This document shows positions 1-7,312 of a DNA stretch of 18,975 nucleotides, in pieces. Position numbers and translations under genes: made by a program. The stretch lies in NCBI GenBank assembly GCA_964640055.1, contig CAZXFH010000051.1, forward strand, positions 1 through 18,975. Direction: 5' to 3'. The notes under the pieces are model-generated. The model was not told where the DNA came from, made no database searches, and was given only the letters and a program-made list of their open reading frames with translations. Within the stretch, counting starts at the first letter, position 1. The number at the start of each line of letters is the position of its first letter. This DNA is from CAZXFH01 sp964640055 (GTDB lineage: Bacteria > Fidelibacterota > UBA2242 > JAFGTP01).

Positions 1-15
1 GGATTATTTCTTTAT

Positions 16-54
16 GTTCTTTTTGTCGTTACAAAAAGAACCCAAAAAAACAGG
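16..54. repeat. Inverted-repeat copy A (hairpin plus A-tract)
   Basis: Positions 16-41 form a hairpin with an 11-bp stem (GTTCTTTTTGT / ACAAAAAGAAC) and a CGTT loop, followed by an A7 tract and CAGG. The reverse complement of 16-54 recurs at 18757-18795 with one mismatch over 39 nt. It looks like a dispersed intergenic element; nothing in it suggests coding. Confidence 0.8.
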
Positions 55-91
55 CTGGATAAAAACAGGCTAAAATGCTTCCTGCTTCGCT

Positions 92-150
92 AAAGCAATT
101 AAAACTCGGACCGATCAGTCGCTCGGTCCTCATACATTAATTGCTTTTTT
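92..150 (+). repeat. Nested inverted repeat ending in a T-run
   Basis: The outer arms AAAGCAATTAA (92-102) and TTAATTGCTTT (137-147) pair over 11 bp. They enclose a second perfect stem, GGACCGA (108-114) with TCGGTCC (123-129). The plus strand runs into six Ts (145-150), so it is terminator-like on that strand, but no plus-strand gene lies upstream within the window. It may instead be a structured repeat or a cruciform-forming element. Confidence 0.6.
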
Positions 151-307
151 ACGCTCATCCGGTCGCATTTTTTAACGCCTGTTTTCATCAGGCCTTTAAA
201 AATACCCGTCCAACTCAGATATCCTGCATATTGGCTATCATAGGGAAAGGTGAATAACCACCGCTGACCGGATGAAATAGTTACCATATTGTATTCACTA
301 TAGCTCT

Positions 308-332
308 GGTCACACTGGGCTGCGGTGTGACC
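308..332. repeat. Hairpin of the GGTCACAC/GTGTGACC family
   Basis: GGTCACAC (308-315) pairs perfectly with GTGTGACC (325-332) across a 9-nt loop. The right arm, read as GCGGTGTGACC, matches the core of the 24-bp tandem repeat at 18208-18399, so the two ends of the window carry the same repeat family. Confidence 0.65.
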
Positions 333-342
333 CGCAGTGGCA

Positions 343-363
343 GGACAGGCTTCCAGCCTGTCC
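343..363. repeat. Perfect hairpin GGACAGGCT-TCC-AGCCTGTCC
   Basis: This is a 9-bp perfect stem with a 3-nt loop. Palindromes of this GGACAGGCTggAAGCCTGTCC type occur as dispersed intergenic repeats in several bacterial genomes (recalled, not searched). No coding or promoter role can be assigned. Confidence 0.6.
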
Positions 364-395
364 ACTGATCTCAAAGCCAGATACCCCCATACTCT

Positions 396-420
396 TGTCA
401 CGTCGCTCTGCGGCGTGACA
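396..420. repeat. Hairpin TGTCACGTCGC / GCGGCGTGACA
   Basis: This is an 11-bp stem with one G-T pair and a TCT loop. The core and loop are the reverse-complement counterpart of the hairpin at 18194-18218, which has the same stem position and an AGA loop. This supports a common dispersed element present in opposite orientations at the two ends of the window. Confidence 0.65.
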
Positions 421-426
421 CCTGAA

Positions 427-444
427 GTCCCCCTTATCAAAGGG
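427..444. repeat. C5TT/AAG repeat, left copy
   Basis: An 18-nt stretch that begins GTCCCCCTT and ends CAAAGGG is identical to 18917-18934 and in the same orientation. A purine-rich tail with a G7 run follows at 452-458. It is probably a dispersed intergenic repeat. Confidence 0.6.
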
Positions 445-523
445 AGATTCAGGGGGGGATAAACCGGTTTGTTTTGTAGTTTGAGACTGAACCATAGCGC
501 GAATTGCCGATCCGCTGCTTATT

Positions 524-1609
524 CTACTGTCTGATTTTATAGAAAAGGTAGGCTCCGCTCAGGAAGAAAATGATATTGCCCAGCCAGGCTCCCAGAAAGG
601 GCGTGAGAATACCTTTATATCCCAGTACCTGACCGAATTTTATAAACCCGTAATACATGAAAATGATCAGCAGGCTGATACCCGCGCCAAAGCTCATATT
701 CTTGCGGGTTTTCATGGCGGTCAGGGAGAGGCCAAACATAATTACGATAAAGTTAGTAAAGGCAAAGGCGATTTTAAAATGGCGGTTGACTTCCCAGCGC
801 CGCGGGTCATTGCCGCTGTTGCGTAGCCGATGGATAAACTGCACCAGCTCGGCATAGCGCATTTCTTCAGGTTTCATATTGGCTTGGGTCAAGTCCATGG
901 GCTGTAAGTTGAAATGGAAGAGTGAATCACTGAAAAAGGTGGTGGTGAGCTCATTTCCCTGGTCATCGAACTGACGAATTTTGAAATCATACAAGCGCCA
1001 GCCTGTACGGGCGGGTTCCCAGACCATTTTCTTGGCGTCGATCCGCTTAGCCAGCTGATTATTTTGGGTATATTGAACAGTAATCGTGTGGGCGGTATTA
1101 TTTTTGGTTAAAAATTTTCCTATCACAATATTACGGTTGACCGAATCCTGATAAGTGATATTGGTAAATACCTTTTTACTGTATTTGCGGTAGCGGTCCA
1201 TTTTATTTTGTTCAATGTCGATACGCACCCGGGTGGCGGGGATCACGACCTGATCCTCAAAAAAGAAGGAGGCCATACTGGTCAGCAGGCCCAGGATCAA
1301 GACCGGAGTGGAGAGCCGGTAGAGGCTGATGCCGGAAGCCTTGATAGCGGTTAATTCATTATGTTTGGCCAGGATACCAATGGTGAAGACCGAGGCCAGT
1401 AAAATGGACATAGGCACTGCCAGGTTGATATAGTAAGGCAGCTGATAGAGATAATAGGTCCCGATTGTTGACAGAGACATGGCGGCTTCCAGAAACTTAT
1501 CGATTTTTTCGATTACGTCGATAATATGAAAGATAACCATGAAAACCACCATAGCCGCCAGAAAAATCAATAGGAATCGTTTTAATATGTAGCGATCAAG
1601 AATTGGCAT
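524..1609 (-). CDS. LptF/LptG-type LPS export permease
   Basis: This is an inner-membrane permease of the YjgP/YjgQ family. In the Lpt machine, LptF and LptG pair with the LptB ATPase to pull LPS from the inner membrane and pass it to the periplasmic bridge. The 361-residue length is normal. Three hydrophobic helices lie in the N-terminal third (about 9-31, 55-80, 101-118). A polar beta-rich periplasmic stretch follows (about 120-275), then three C-terminal helices (about 279-297, 307-326, 335-358). The C-terminal FIKFGQVLGYKG region leans towards LptG rather than LptF, but I do not assign the symbol. The ATG at 1609 follows GGGTGA by three bases. It is transcribed divergently from the antiporter; no partner permease or LptB gene is in the window. 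Confidence 0.9.
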   Translation of the reverse strand: MPILDRYILKRFLLIFLAAMVVFMVIFHIIDVIEKIDKFLEAAMSLSTIGTYYLYQLPYYINLAVPMSILLASVFTIGILAKHNELTAIKASGISLYRLSTPVLILGLLTSMASFFFEDQVVIPATRVRIDIEQNKMDRYRKYSKKVFTNITYQDSVNRNIVIGKFLTKNNTAHTITVQYTQNNQLAKRIDAKKMVWEPARTGWRLYDFKIRQFDDQGNELTTTFFSDSLFHFNLQPMDLTQANMKPEEMRYAELVQFIHRLRNSGNDPRRWEVNRHFKIAFAFTNFIVIMFGLSLTAMKTRKNMSFGAGISLLIIFMYYGFIKFGQVLGYKGILTPFLGAWLGNIIFFLSGAYLFYKIRQ

Positions 1610-1701
1610 AGGTCACCCGGTATGAAATCTAATCACCGATAGCTTTTTTATCCAATCTTTTATCTACCATATTAAGGAAAATATTATTTATATTACCGCC
1701 G

Positions 1702-3600
1702 ATGCGCTTATTACGCTATCTATTGCTGGTCTTAATCTTGTTTAACTGTGCCATGGCACAGGACCCTGATCCGACGGTCAAAGACCCCCGGGTCAGCTTC
1801 GAACCGGAGGGGCTGATCCTAGGGCAGGTGCCTTTTAGCGCCACCCTGACAGTCGCTCCGGACTATATCGGGCAGGAGCTGCTGATCACTGGATTGAAAG
1901 GCGAACCGCGGCGTATCACCCTCTTAAAACCGACCCTCACCGTCTCCGGATTGATCATGGACAGAGTGGGACGTCGGACGATCACCCTGACCCTGGAAAC
2001 CGCCCGTTTTGACTATACCGTACGGGTTATTCCCGGGTTGCTCTCGCTAATCGCGCCCATCGCTGCGATTGCCCTGGCATTAATCAGCCGTCAGATGATT
2101 TTATCGCTTTTTGTCGGGGTCTGGGCCGGCGTGACGATTATTTATGCTTATAATCCTATCAGTGGCTTTTTTCACAGTCTGGATGAGTATATTGTAACCT
2201 CACTGGCCAATCCCGGCCACGCGGCTATTGTGATCTTCAGTTTGCTCTTCGGAGGTATGATCGGTATTATGTCCAAAAACGGCAGTATGCTGGGGATCGT
2301 AACCGCCGCTTCCAAGTATGCTCGTTCCCGGCGCCGGGGCCAAATTGCCACCTCCCTGATGGGGGTCATGATCTTTTTCGATGACTATTCCAATTCCCTG
2401 CTGGTAGGCAATACCATGCGTCCTTTTACGGACAAACTACATATCTCCCGGGAAAAACTATCCTATATTGTTGATTCCACGGCAGCACCGGTAGCCAACC
2501 TGGCGTTTATCAGTACCTGGTCGGTCTTCCAGATGAGCTTGCTGGATGTGCCCTATGCCAATGCCGGCATTACTCAAAGTCCCTATATCACCTTCCTGAA
2601 ATCCATTCCCTACGGGTTTTACAGTATTTTTGCGCTCTGGTTGCTTTACTGTCTGGGAGTTATGAAGCGGGATTTCGGTCCCATGTATCAGGCCGAAGCC
2701 CGGGCCATTCAGGAAAAAAAGGTTCTGCGGGACGGTGCATCGCCGCTAATGGACGATTCCCTGTTGAAAAAGGGGGAATTCGGCCAGCGGGCCTCCCACT
2801 GGCTGAATGCCATAATACCCATTATAGTGGTTGTCCTGACTACTATCGGGGGACTCTATGTTACCGGAGTGGAAGCCCTGGAAGCAGGCAGCCGGAGTCT
2901 GCGCAATATTATCGGAAATGCCGATTCCTATGCCTCGCTTATGTGGGGCGCGGCCCTGGGCGGATTGATCGCCATTGTACTTTCTATGGTGCAACGATTA
3001 CTCTCCCTGGAGGAGGCCTTCGATGCCTGGCTCTCAGGGATTCGCTCTATGATGCTGGCCGCCCTGGTATTGGTCCTGGCCTGGACCCTGGGACAGGTTT
3101 GTGAAGATTTGAAAACCGCAGAGTTCATTATTACCCATGCCCGGGACTTTATCAGCCCGGTGCTCTTGCCGATCATCACCTTTATTTTGGCAGCCCTGAT
3201 CAGTTTTTCCACCGGAACTTCCTGGGGTACCATGTCTATCCTGGTGCCGCTGATCGCCCCCCTGGCCATTAGATTGACCAATGGAGATATTAATTCTCAG
3301 ATCTTTTTGAGTAGTTTTGCCGCTGTGCTATCCGGTGCGACCTTTGGCGATCACTGTTCGCCCATTTCAGATACAACGATTCTCTCTTCCATGGCTTCAG
3401 GGGCGGATCATATCGATCATGTCAAAACCCAGATCCCCTATGCCCTGACAGCCGCTGGTTTTGCCATGTTTCTGGGCTATATCCCGGCCGGACTGGGTAT
3501 CCATTCTCCTCTCCTGATGCTTGGCACGCTGGGCCTGATTGTTCTGTTTGTCTATTTTGTGGGCAATAAATGGCAGGAAATCTACGCTGACTCTGACTGA
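1702..3600 (+). CDS. NhaC-family Na+/H+ antiporter with secreted N-terminal beta domain
   Basis: This is a multi-spanning secondary transporter of the NhaC family (Na_H_antiporter, PF03553), expected to exchange cytoplasmic Na+ for protons; substrate specificity is not certain. Family hallmarks are FFDDYSN at 225-231, the following LLVGNTMRPFTDKL, the TGTSWGT segment near 510, and GATFGDHCSPISDTT in the C-terminal third. At 632 residues it is longer than typical members. The extra length is a signal peptide (1-19, ending AMA before Gln20) and a beta-rich segment (about 20-110) that reads like an Ig-type domain, which would sit outside the inner membrane. The ATG at 1702 lacks a strong Shine-Dalgarno (the nearest AAGGA is more than 20 nt upstream), but the signal peptide supports this start. 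Its last 19 bp overlap the convergent gene. Confidence 0.9.
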   Translation: MRLLRYLLLVLILFNCAMAQDPDPTVKDPRVSFEPEGLILGQVPFSATLTVAPDYIGQELLITGLKGEPRRITLLKPTLTVSGLIMDRVGRRTITLTLETARFDYTVRVIPGLLSLIAPIAAIALALISRQMILSLFVGVWAGVTIIYAYNPISGFFHSLDEYIVTSLANPGHAAIVIFSLLFGGMIGIMSKNGSMLGIVTAASKYARSRRRGQIATSLMGVMIFFDDYSNSLLVGNTMRPFTDKLHISREKLSYIVDSTAAPVANLAFISTWSVFQMSLLDVPYANAGITQSPYITFLKSIPYGFYSIFALWLLYCLGVMKRDFGPMYQAEARAIQEKKVLRDGASPLMDDSLLKKGEFGQRASHWLNAIIPIIVVVLTTIGGLYVTGVEALEAGSRSLRNIIGNADSYASLMWGAALGGLIAIVLSMVQRLLSLEEAFDAWLSGIRSMMLAALVLVLAWTLGQVCEDLKTAEFIITHARDFISPVLLPIITFILAALISFSTGTSWGTMSILVPLIAPLAIRLTNGDINSQIFLSSFAAVLSGATFGDHCSPISDTTILSSMASGADHIDHVKTQIPYALTAAGFAMFLGYIPAGLGIHSPLLMLGTLGLIVLFVYFVGNKWQEIYADSD

Positions 3601-3956
3601 ACACTCCCGCAGCAATACTTTTCCACTTTTCGTAATTTACGTTCGGCATAAAGGATAGCCGCCTTGGCATAACCATATTTTTGTACGGCAATGGCAAAAT
3701 CCTGACGTAACCGCTCCATTAGCGACGGGATGTCATTATAGTCCTCTGGATTGATCCGGGCCAGAATTTTTTTAAAATTGTTGATCGCATTCAGTTCGTT
3801 CTTAAAAACCACCTGATTTTCATAAAAAACATAATTGGTGATTTCACCTTTATCATGTCGCCGGCGGGTTCGTTCAATCAAAAAATTAATATCTGCGATC
3901 AGATCGTCTAATTCGATATTCAAGATGGCAATGAAATTTTTCACTTTTTGTCGCAC
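3582..3956 (-). CDS. Small helical protein of unknown function
   Basis: I do not recognise this 124-residue protein. The sequence is rich in Leu, Ile, Lys, Arg and Glu and looks almost wholly alpha-helical, with no signal peptide or membrane segment. A Cys-Cys pair lies about ten residues from the C-terminus. The start is GTG at 3956, supported by a clean GGAGG five bases upstream (complement of 3962-3966), which argues that the gene is real. Its 3' end overlaps the antiporter gene tail to tail by 19 bp. It is divergent from parA across about 336 bp, so any functional link to segregation would be guesswork. Confidence 0.7.
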   Translation of the reverse strand: MRQKVKNFIAILNIELDDLIADINFLIERTRRRHDKGEITNYVFYENQVVFKNELNAINNFKKILARINPEDYNDIPSLMERLRQDFAIAVQKYGYAKAAILYAERKLRKVEKYCCGSVQSESA

Positions 3957-4292
3957 TCTAACCTCCCTGGGTTACCGGACCGGGATCTCTGATTATAATA
4001 TCCGCTTTAATTTTTAAAATGGCAATAGCTATTCGGGAGCTGATTATACTGTAAAAATATTCACCCTGCAGTCATAAAAAGGGGTAAAATTAATTCTGAA
4101 TATTGGGGATTAATGCTTATATTTGCTGACACGAAATGGAGGGTGTTTACGATTTCAACCGCAGATAAACAACCTGGCACAGGCGCTTTATTATGCTTGT
4201 TTTTTAGCCGGTTAATGATTTAAATTAATTGTGCTTACGGGTACTTTTAAAGTTGTTATTTACTGATATTAAAGAACTTAGAGTAATTTAGA
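3957..4292. other. Intergenic region upstream of parA
   Basis: This 336-bp AT-rich spacer lies between two divergent genes, so promoters for both should lie here. It carries the GGAGG ribosome site of the minus-strand gene. A 36-codon frame starting at 4114 lacks a convincing ribosome site and is probably chance. I looked for a parS site of the GTTTCACGTGAAAC type and did not see one here or elsewhere in the window by eye. Confidence 0.6.
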
Positions 4293-5069
4293 ATGGCAAA
4301 GATAATTTCTTTGGCAAATCAAAAAGGGGGGGTCGGCAAGACCACTACTGCTGTGAATATCGGGGCCGGTTTGGGTGCCTCCGAGGTTTCCACGCTCCTG
4401 ATTGACGTCGATCCCCAATCCAATGCCACGCAGGGATGCGGGGTTGATTATAAAAATGTGGATAAGGGTATCTACGAGATCCTGATTCAGGAGCAGGATA
4501 TCAATAGCGCGGTTTTACCCACGGAGATTCCCTTTCTGGATGTGATCCCTTCCAATCCCCGGCTCGTTGGGGCTGAAATTGAGATGGTATCCATGATCGG
4601 GCGGGAAACCGTACTGAAGAAAGCGGTTAAACAGCTGCAGAAAGAGTATCAATACATTATTATTGATTGTCCGCCTTCTCTGGGATTGCTGACCATCAAC
4701 GGACTATCAGCCTCCAATTCAGTGATCATTCCGATCCAATGTGAGTATTATGCTATGGAAGGACTGGGACAGTTGTTGAACACCATTCGTCTGGTGCAAC
4801 GCAGCCTGAATACGCGCCTTCAAATTGAAGGGGTGTTGATCACCATGTATGATTCGCGTTTACGGTTATCACAGGAAGTGACCGAACAGGTGAAAAACCA
4901 TTTCAAGGACAAACTCTATGATACCAGGATCAGACGCAATGTGCGCCTGAGTGAATCCCCCAGCTTTGGAAAACCCATTATTTTGTATGATGCTTCCTGC
5001 GCCGGTGCACAGGACTATATGAATTTAGTAGGAGAGATATTAGAGCATGACGGCCAAGAGATTGGGTAA
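4293..5069 (+). CDS. parA: Chromosome-partitioning ATPase ParA/Soj
   Basis: This is the ParA-type Walker ATPase that drives segregation of ParB-bound origin DNA by ATP-dependent, nonspecific DNA binding. The deviant Walker A motif KGGVGKTTT is at 11-19 with both lysines (Lys11 and Lys16). Walker A' follows as LLIDVDPQSNAT (35-46), and Walker B is in IIIDCPPSLGLL. The 258-residue length, with no N-terminal helix-turn-helix, is that of chromosomal Soj rather than long plasmid ParA. The C-terminal RNVRLSESPSFGKP segment is typical of the family. The last 23 bp overlap the parB start, so the two are probably translationally coupled. gidA/gidB, the usual upstream neighbours in many bacteria, are absent. 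Confidence 0.97.
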   Translation: MAKIISLANQKGGVGKTTTAVNIGAGLGASEVSTLLIDVDPQSNATQGCGVDYKNVDKGIYEILIQEQDINSAVLPTEIPFLDVIPSNPRLVGAEIEMVSMIGRETVLKKAVKQLQKEYQYIIIDCPPSLGLLTINGLSASNSVIIPIQCEYYAMEGLGQLLNTIRLVQRSLNTRLQIEGVLITMYDSRLRLSQEVTEQVKNHFKDKLYDTRIRRNVRLSESPSFGKPIILYDASCAGAQDYMNLVGEILEHDGQEIG

Positions 5070-5922
5070 AGGCATCAGCGCGATCATTCCTGAATTTCCC
5101 GAGGGAATAGAGAGTGTACGCCAGATTGTAGAGATCGATATCAATAAGATTAAAACCAACCGCAACCAGCCACGTAAGCAATTCGATGGCCAGGCCATGC
5201 AGGAATTGGAGAATTCCGTACGGCGTCACGGGATTTTGCAACCCATTACCGTCCGTCAGACAGAGGAGGGGTTTGAGCTGATCGCCGGTGAGCGGCGTCT
5301 GCGGGCGGCACGGGCGGTGGAATTGGAGGATATTCCCGCCTATGTGCTGCCGGTGGAAAGTGATGCGGAACAAATGGAGTATGCGCTGATTGAGAATATT
5401 CAGCGGGAAGATCTGAATCCCATTGAAGAAGCACAAGCCTATCTGACCCTGGCGCAAACCTTTGATCTCTCTCATGAGGAAATTTCAGAGCGGGTCGGTA
5501 AAAAGCGCTCTACCATCACGAATACCATGCGGTTGCTGAATTTACCGGCGCCGATCATCAAGGACCTGCAGGAAGGGGGCCTCAGTGCCGGACATGCCCG
5601 GCCGCTCTTGAACCTGGAAAATGAGCAGCAACAACTCAATCTCTGGCGACGTATCAAGGCTGAGGGGTTAAGTGTCCGCGCGGTGGAATCCCTGGCGAAA
5701 AAGGTCAAACCCCATCGGTCAGTGAGACCTGCCAAGCCCCAAAGCAGGGCCAAGCCTCCCGCTGTTAAAGGCCTGGAAGACCGCCTAATGCACATTATTG
5801 GCAGCCGGGTACGGTTAAAAGGTAGTCAGCAGCAGGGGCGCATTGAGATTGAATATTATTCGGCTGATGATCTGGCCCGGCTGGTAGAAATATTCGAAAC
5901 GCTTGAGGAGACTAACCCGTGA
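5047..5922 (+). CDS. parB: ParB/Spo0J chromosome-partitioning protein
   Basis: This is the centromere-binding CTPase clamp that loads at parS and spreads along DNA. The start MTAKRLGKGI matches the classical ParB opening, whose LGKG motif stimulates ParA. The conserved N-terminal boxes are present: QPRKQF (41-46), the CTP-binding GERRLRA (81-87) and ENIQREDLNP (116-125). A helix-turn-helix lies around 140-165. A basic Pro/Lys-rich linker (about 218-240) leads to a C-terminal dimerisation segment (about 242-287). It overlaps parA by 23 bp, and its TGA overlaps the GTG start of the peptidase gene by 4 bp. All functional boxes look intact. Confidence 0.97.
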   Translation: MTAKRLGKGISAIIPEFPEGIESVRQIVEIDINKIKTNRNQPRKQFDGQAMQELENSVRRHGILQPITVRQTEEGFELIAGERRLRAARAVELEDIPAYVLPVESDAEQMEYALIENIQREDLNPIEEAQAYLTLAQTFDLSHEEISERVGKKRSTITNTMRLLNLPAPIIKDLQEGGLSAGHARPLLNLENEQQQLNLWRRIKAEGLSVRAVESLAKKVKPHRSVRPAKPQSRAKPPAVKGLEDRLMHIIGSRVRLKGSQQQGRIEIEYYSADDLARLVEIFETLEETNP

Positions 5923-6722
5923 GGAAACGGTATTATTCCCTGCACCTGATCTCCGACGGAAAAGGTAAACCCAAACGACTCAGCTTCAGCGCCACCAGCT
6001 TGCGGATTTTAGTGGCGGCTGTGGCCCTCTTCCCGGTAGCCGTGCTCGTTTTTGTTATTTGGGCGCTCCCCAAAGTCAGCCAACACGATAAAGTCCTGGC
6101 TGAGAATCAGGAATTGATCCAGGATCGCTTAAAAGTCACGAAAATACTGGGTGATTATAACCGCATTCTGCAGATGGATCAATATATTCGTTCCGTTTTA
6201 GGGGCGGAGTTAACTTTACCACCTATGGATTCTGTATCTCTGGATTCTTTTTCAGTACCCCTGGGTGTCAATATTCATCCGGAAAAACAAGCCCTGAATG
6301 TCAGTTATTTAGATAATATTCCCATATTTCCGCCGGTCAACGGTTATATTACTCAGGGCTTTATTAATGATCATATTTTCACTGACAAGAACCATTATGG
6401 CCTGGATGTCGCCGCTGTGGAAGGTGCTCCCATCAAGGCGGCTGCCGCCGGGGTGGTTATCTTTGCCAACTGGGTCTCTCACTACGGATATACAGTGATT
6501 CTTTCCCATTCCAACGGCTATTTTACTGTTTACGGACATAATCAGCGTAATTTAGTTGAGGAACATCAATTGGTAGAGCGAGGTCAGGTGATCGGACTGG
6601 TGGGAGATACCGGGATCAGTGACGGACCGCACCTTCATTTCGAGATCTGGAAAAACGGAACACCCATTGATCCGGAAAGTATGATCTATTCTTATCGCCA
6701 TTCAGATATCTCTACCCAGTAA
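5919..6722 (+). CDS. M23-family (LytM) peptidoglycan endopeptidase, membrane-anchored
   Basis: This is a predicted zinc metallopeptidase that cuts peptide cross-links in the cell wall. A basic cytoplasmic N-terminus precedes one membrane helix (about 29-50). A probable coiled coil follows (about 53-95), then a C-terminal LytM domain (about 135-255). The metal-site residues are all visible: His159 and Asp163 in HYGLD, and His240 in HLHF. His207 (YGHN) and His238 complete the active-site pattern, so it should be active. The GTG start at 5919 has GAGGAG (5905-5910) eight bases upstream. Coupling to parB and the bactofilin gene 132 bp downstream recalls the M23/bactofilin pairs that set cell shape in other bacteria (such as Csd1-CcmA in Helicobacter). 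Confidence 0.92.
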   Translation: MRKRYYSLHLISDGKGKPKRLSFSATSLRILVAAVALFPVAVLVFVIWALPKVSQHDKVLAENQELIQDRLKVTKILGDYNRILQMDQYIRSVLGAELTLPPMDSVSLDSFSVPLGVNIHPEKQALNVSYLDNIPIFPPVNGYITQGFINDHIFTDKNHYGLDVAAVEGAPIKAAAAGVVIFANWVSHYGYTVILSHSNGYFTVYGHNQRNLVEEHQLVERGQVIGLVGDTGISDGPHLHFEIWKNGTPIDPESMIYSYRHSDISTQ

Positions 6723-6854
6723 TCCTGCCGTCCGGGATGGGGCAATCTGCAGCCGGATGGAAATAAATGGACCTGGGGCGATTCATCTGTTAGAACCGAG
6801 ATATATAAATACCTGCCTGAGGGACGGAGGATGGAAAAATAGAGGAGTAAGCGC

Positions 6855-7247
6855 ATGAAAAAAAAGAAACCGGTTTCATCTATAAATACAATTATTGGTG
6901 AGGATACGCATATCACCGGTAATATCCAGCTGCACGGAAATATTATGGTATATGGTAAAATCGAAGGGGATATAAGTACCAAGGGTACTATTAATATTGC
7001 TCAGGGGTCCCATATTAACGGGCAGCTGACCGGCGGTATGATCCAGATCGGCGGTCAGGTCGAAGGCAATGTCTTTGCCCGTGAAAAGGTCATCCTGGAA
7101 GACCAATCCTATTTGATCGGCGATGTCAAGGCCTCACAGATCGTTATCGAAGATGGGGCCAAATTTGAAGGTAAATGCGATATGCATACCGCTACGGAAA
7201 AATCCCCGGAGCATACTGCTGACAAATCCGCAGAGAAAGCACAATAA
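6855..7247 (+). CDS. Bactofilin
   Basis: This is a polymer-forming cytoskeletal protein that scaffolds cell-wall enzymes at the membrane. At 130 residues it has the normal small size. The core (about 10-110) is a series of short, glycine-punctuated beta-helix rungs such as GNIQLHGNIMVYGKIEGDI, flanked by a Lys-rich N-terminus and a charged, disordered Glu/Lys tail. The ATG at 6855 has GGAG seven bases upstream. It follows the M23 peptidase, which in other bacteria is a frequent client or partner of bactofilins. The parABS/bactofilin combination is known from Myxococcus, where bactofilins position the segregation machinery. Confidence 0.93.
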   Translation: MKKKKPVSSINTIIGEDTHITGNIQLHGNIMVYGKIEGDISTKGTINIAQGSHINGQLTGGMIQIGGQVEGNVFAREKVILEDQSYLIGDVKASQIVIEDGAKFEGKCDMHTATEKSPEHTADKSAEKAQ

Positions 7248-7312
7248 ATCCGGTCGTAATGCAAGAATAAACAGAGAACTGACGTTTTACGGGTCATAGT
7301 AAGGGAAGATTT

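Larger units (their letters stand above)
1..523. other. Gene-free block of hairpin repeats
   Basis: I find no convincing gene here. Open frames on the minus strand (99-440 and 310-495) run straight through perfect hairpins and repeats that recur at the right end of the window, so they look fortuitous. The block contains a 26-nt hairpin at 16-41, a short direct repeat (AAAAACAGGCT at about 46-56 and 61-71), a nested inverted repeat at 92-147, three strong hairpins at 308-332, 343-363 and 396-420, and a C5/G5 repeat at 427-444. It lies downstream of the LptF/G gene and could act partly as its transcription end. Confidence 0.7.

Noticed and set aside
99..440. 113-residue minus-strand open frame in the left repeat block
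   Set aside because: It spans perfect hairpins and dispersed repeats that recur at 18.2-18.9 kb, and I see no ribosome site or recognisable domain.
3957..4292. parS centromere next to parA
   Set aside because: No sequence close to the GTTTCACGTGAAAC consensus was seen by eye; a computed scan allowing mismatches is needed to be sure.
6757..6858. 33-codon frame between the M23 and bactofilin genes
   Set aside because: No ribosome site and an unremarkable sequence; the ATGA overlap with bactofilin is probably chance.
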